Part shown: in pieces, positions 24,239 through 25,208 of the stretch
How the letters are laid out: every line of letters starts with the position of its first letter
Numbering within the stretch: the first letter of the stretch is position 1
Source of the DNA: an uncultured Prevotella sp.
GTDB lineage: Bacteria > Bacteroidota > Bacteroidia > Bacteroidales > Bacteroidaceae
DNA length: 25,208 nucleotides
Direction: 5' to 3'
NCBI GenBank assembly: GCA_900557035.1
Contig: USRA01000028.1
Span: 1-25,208, forward strand
Position numbers and translations under genes: made by a program
Notes under the pieces: model-generated
What the model was told of the DNA's origin: nothing
Databases searched by the model: none
The model's input: the letters and a program-made list of their open reading frames with translations, nothing else

Positions 24239-25143
24239 TGAAAACTTTAATTGTAGTGCTCGGTCCTACCGGTGTAGGTAAGACCGAGCTCTGTCTTTCT
24301 CTGGCAGAGCATCTCTCTATACCTATTATCAATGCCGACTCCCGCCAGATCTTCGCAGAACTCCCTATCGGAACCGCAGCACCTACTGCCGAACAGCAGC
24401 AGCGGGTGAAGCATTATTTCGTAGGCAACCACCACATCGAAGATTATTACAGCGCTGCCCAATACGAGGCCGACGTGATGAATCTCCTGGAAGAAGACGT
24501 CTTCAAGAATCACGATGTGGCGCTGCTTACAGGCGGCAGCATGATGTATATCGATGCCGTATGCAAGGGTATCGACGATATTCCTACCGTGCGGGATGAC
24601 ATCCGTACCTGGATGAAACAGCGCCTGGAAGACGAAGGTTTGGAGACACTGGTAGAAGAACTCCACAAGATGGACCCGGAGCATTGGGCGATAGTAGATA
24701 AGAAGAATCCCCGCCGCGTAGTGCATGCCCTGGAAATCTGTCACCAGACCGGCAAGACCTACACTTCTTTCCGTGTAGCCGAAAAGAAGCAGCGACCTTT
24801 CCGCATCATCAAGATAGGCCTGAACCGCGACCGTGCCGAACTGTACGAGCGCATCAACCAGCGTGTGCTGATGATGATGGAGGAAGGTCTGGAGACAGAA
24901 GCCCGCAGCGTATATCCTCACAAGGGTCTCACCGCCTTGCGAACCGTGGGCTACAAGGAAATGTTTGCCTATTTCGATGGCGAGATAGACAAGGATGAAG
25001 CCATCCGCCAGATACAGTCGCATAGCCGTGAATACATGCGCAAGCAGCTCACCTGGTTTAAGCGAGATGCCGAAATCCACTGGTATCATCCCGACCAGCA
25101 GGATGAAATCATCCGATTTATTGATGAAACAATAGGGAAATAA
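24238..25143 (+). CDS. miaA: tRNA dimethylallyltransferase
   Basis: Adds a dimethylallyl group to A37 of tRNAs that read codons starting with U. The 301-residue protein has the P-loop 'GPTGVGKT' (9-16), '[20 protein letters not shown]' (30-49), '[12 protein letters not shown]' and '[11 protein letters not shown]', and a C-terminal '[12 protein letters not shown]' followed by '[14 protein letters not shown]'. It overlaps lpxA by one base, so its translation is probably coupled to the lipid A genes. Bacteroidales often carry two miaA-type genes; whether this genome has another cannot be seen here. Confidence 0.96.
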   Translation: MKTLIVVLGPTGVGKTELCLSLAEHLSIPIINADSRQIFAELPIGTAAPTAEQQQRVKHYFVGNHHIEDYYSAAQYEADVMNLLEEDVFKNHDVALLTGGSMMYIDAVCKGIDDIPTVRDDIRTWMKQRLEDEGLETLVEELHKMDPEHWAIVDKKNPRRVVHALEICHQTGKTYTSFRVAEKKQRPFRIIKIGLNRDRAELYERINQRVLMMMEEGLETEARSVYPHKGLTALRTVGYKEMFAYFDGEIDKDEAIRQIQSHSREYMRKQLTWFKRDAEIHWYHPDQQDEIIRFIDETIGK

Positions 25144-25155
25144 ATGTATATACCC

Positions 25156-25202
25156 ATACGCCCTGTTTTACTCTAATTGAGCAAGCTTTGAGCGTATTTT
25201 TT
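25156..25202 (+). terminator. Possible terminator after miaA
   Basis: ATACGC (25156-25161) can pair with GCGTAT (25192-25197), followed by five T. The 6-bp stem has a 30-nt loop with only weak inner pairing, so confidence is low. Confidence 0.3.
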
Positions 25203-25208
25203 AACGTT

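Overview
The window looks like a chromosomal segment of a Bacteroidota bacterium, most likely the Prevotella/Segatella group. The evidence is the Bacteroidota-type promoters (TTTG, about 20 bp, TAnnTTTG) in front of several genes, the near absence of Shine-Dalgarno sequences, the fused lpxC-fabZ gene, the subfamily-2 OMP decarboxylase, and families I know mainly from this phylum (DUF5675, DUF5715, the coiled-coil zinc-ribbon protein). The genus is inference from gene content and protein style; no database search was run.

Layout. (1) 1-1362: the tail of an accessory, mobile-element-like module, made of the C-terminal part of a DUF3987-type protein and a DUF5675 protein. A run of 8-bp tandem repeats sits at their junction. 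(2) 1461-3265, minus strand: a two-gene unit, nif3-like then zinc-ribbon coiled-coil protein, with short repeats between the genes. (3) 3421-7328, plus strand: aguA and aguB (agmatine to putrescine) followed by a shortened TonB-receptor-like outer-membrane barrel protein. (4) 7329-7710: tandem repeats, a strong terminator and AT-rich DNA. (5) 7711-8748, minus strand: asnA, divergent from tRNA-Arg(CCG) and pepT on the plus strand. (6) 10429-12690: a CPA2-type cation/proton antiporter. (7) 12691-13045: a terminator followed by a 213-bp imperfect inverted-repeat element that resembles a MITE. (8) 13046-13885, minus strand: a DUF5715 protein with an M15-peptidase-like zinc motif. (9) 14021-20809, plus strand: phoH, purC, menG, aroE, purM, prfA, pyrF, a tightly packed housekeeping run. 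(10) 21023-25143, plus strand: lpxD, lpxC-fabZ, lpxA, miaA, the early lipid A operon with a tRNA-modification gene at its end.

How the genes work together. AguA and AguB are consecutive steps of the agmatine route to putrescine. PurC and PurM are purine steps, PyrF a pyrimidine step, AroE a chorismate-pathway step, and MenG the last menaquinone step. LpxA, LpxC and LpxD make the acylated UDP-glucosamine precursor of lipid A, and FabZ, fused to LpxC, makes the competing phospholipid acyl chains. PrfA, MiaA and tRNA-Arg belong to translation.

I found no CRISPR array, rRNA, intact insertion sequence, or obvious new defence or biosynthetic system. The stretches most worth a second look are the inverted-repeat element at 12724-13013, the 8-bp repeat at 682-713 that could switch reading frames between two accessory genes, and several small intergenic repeats and hairpins.
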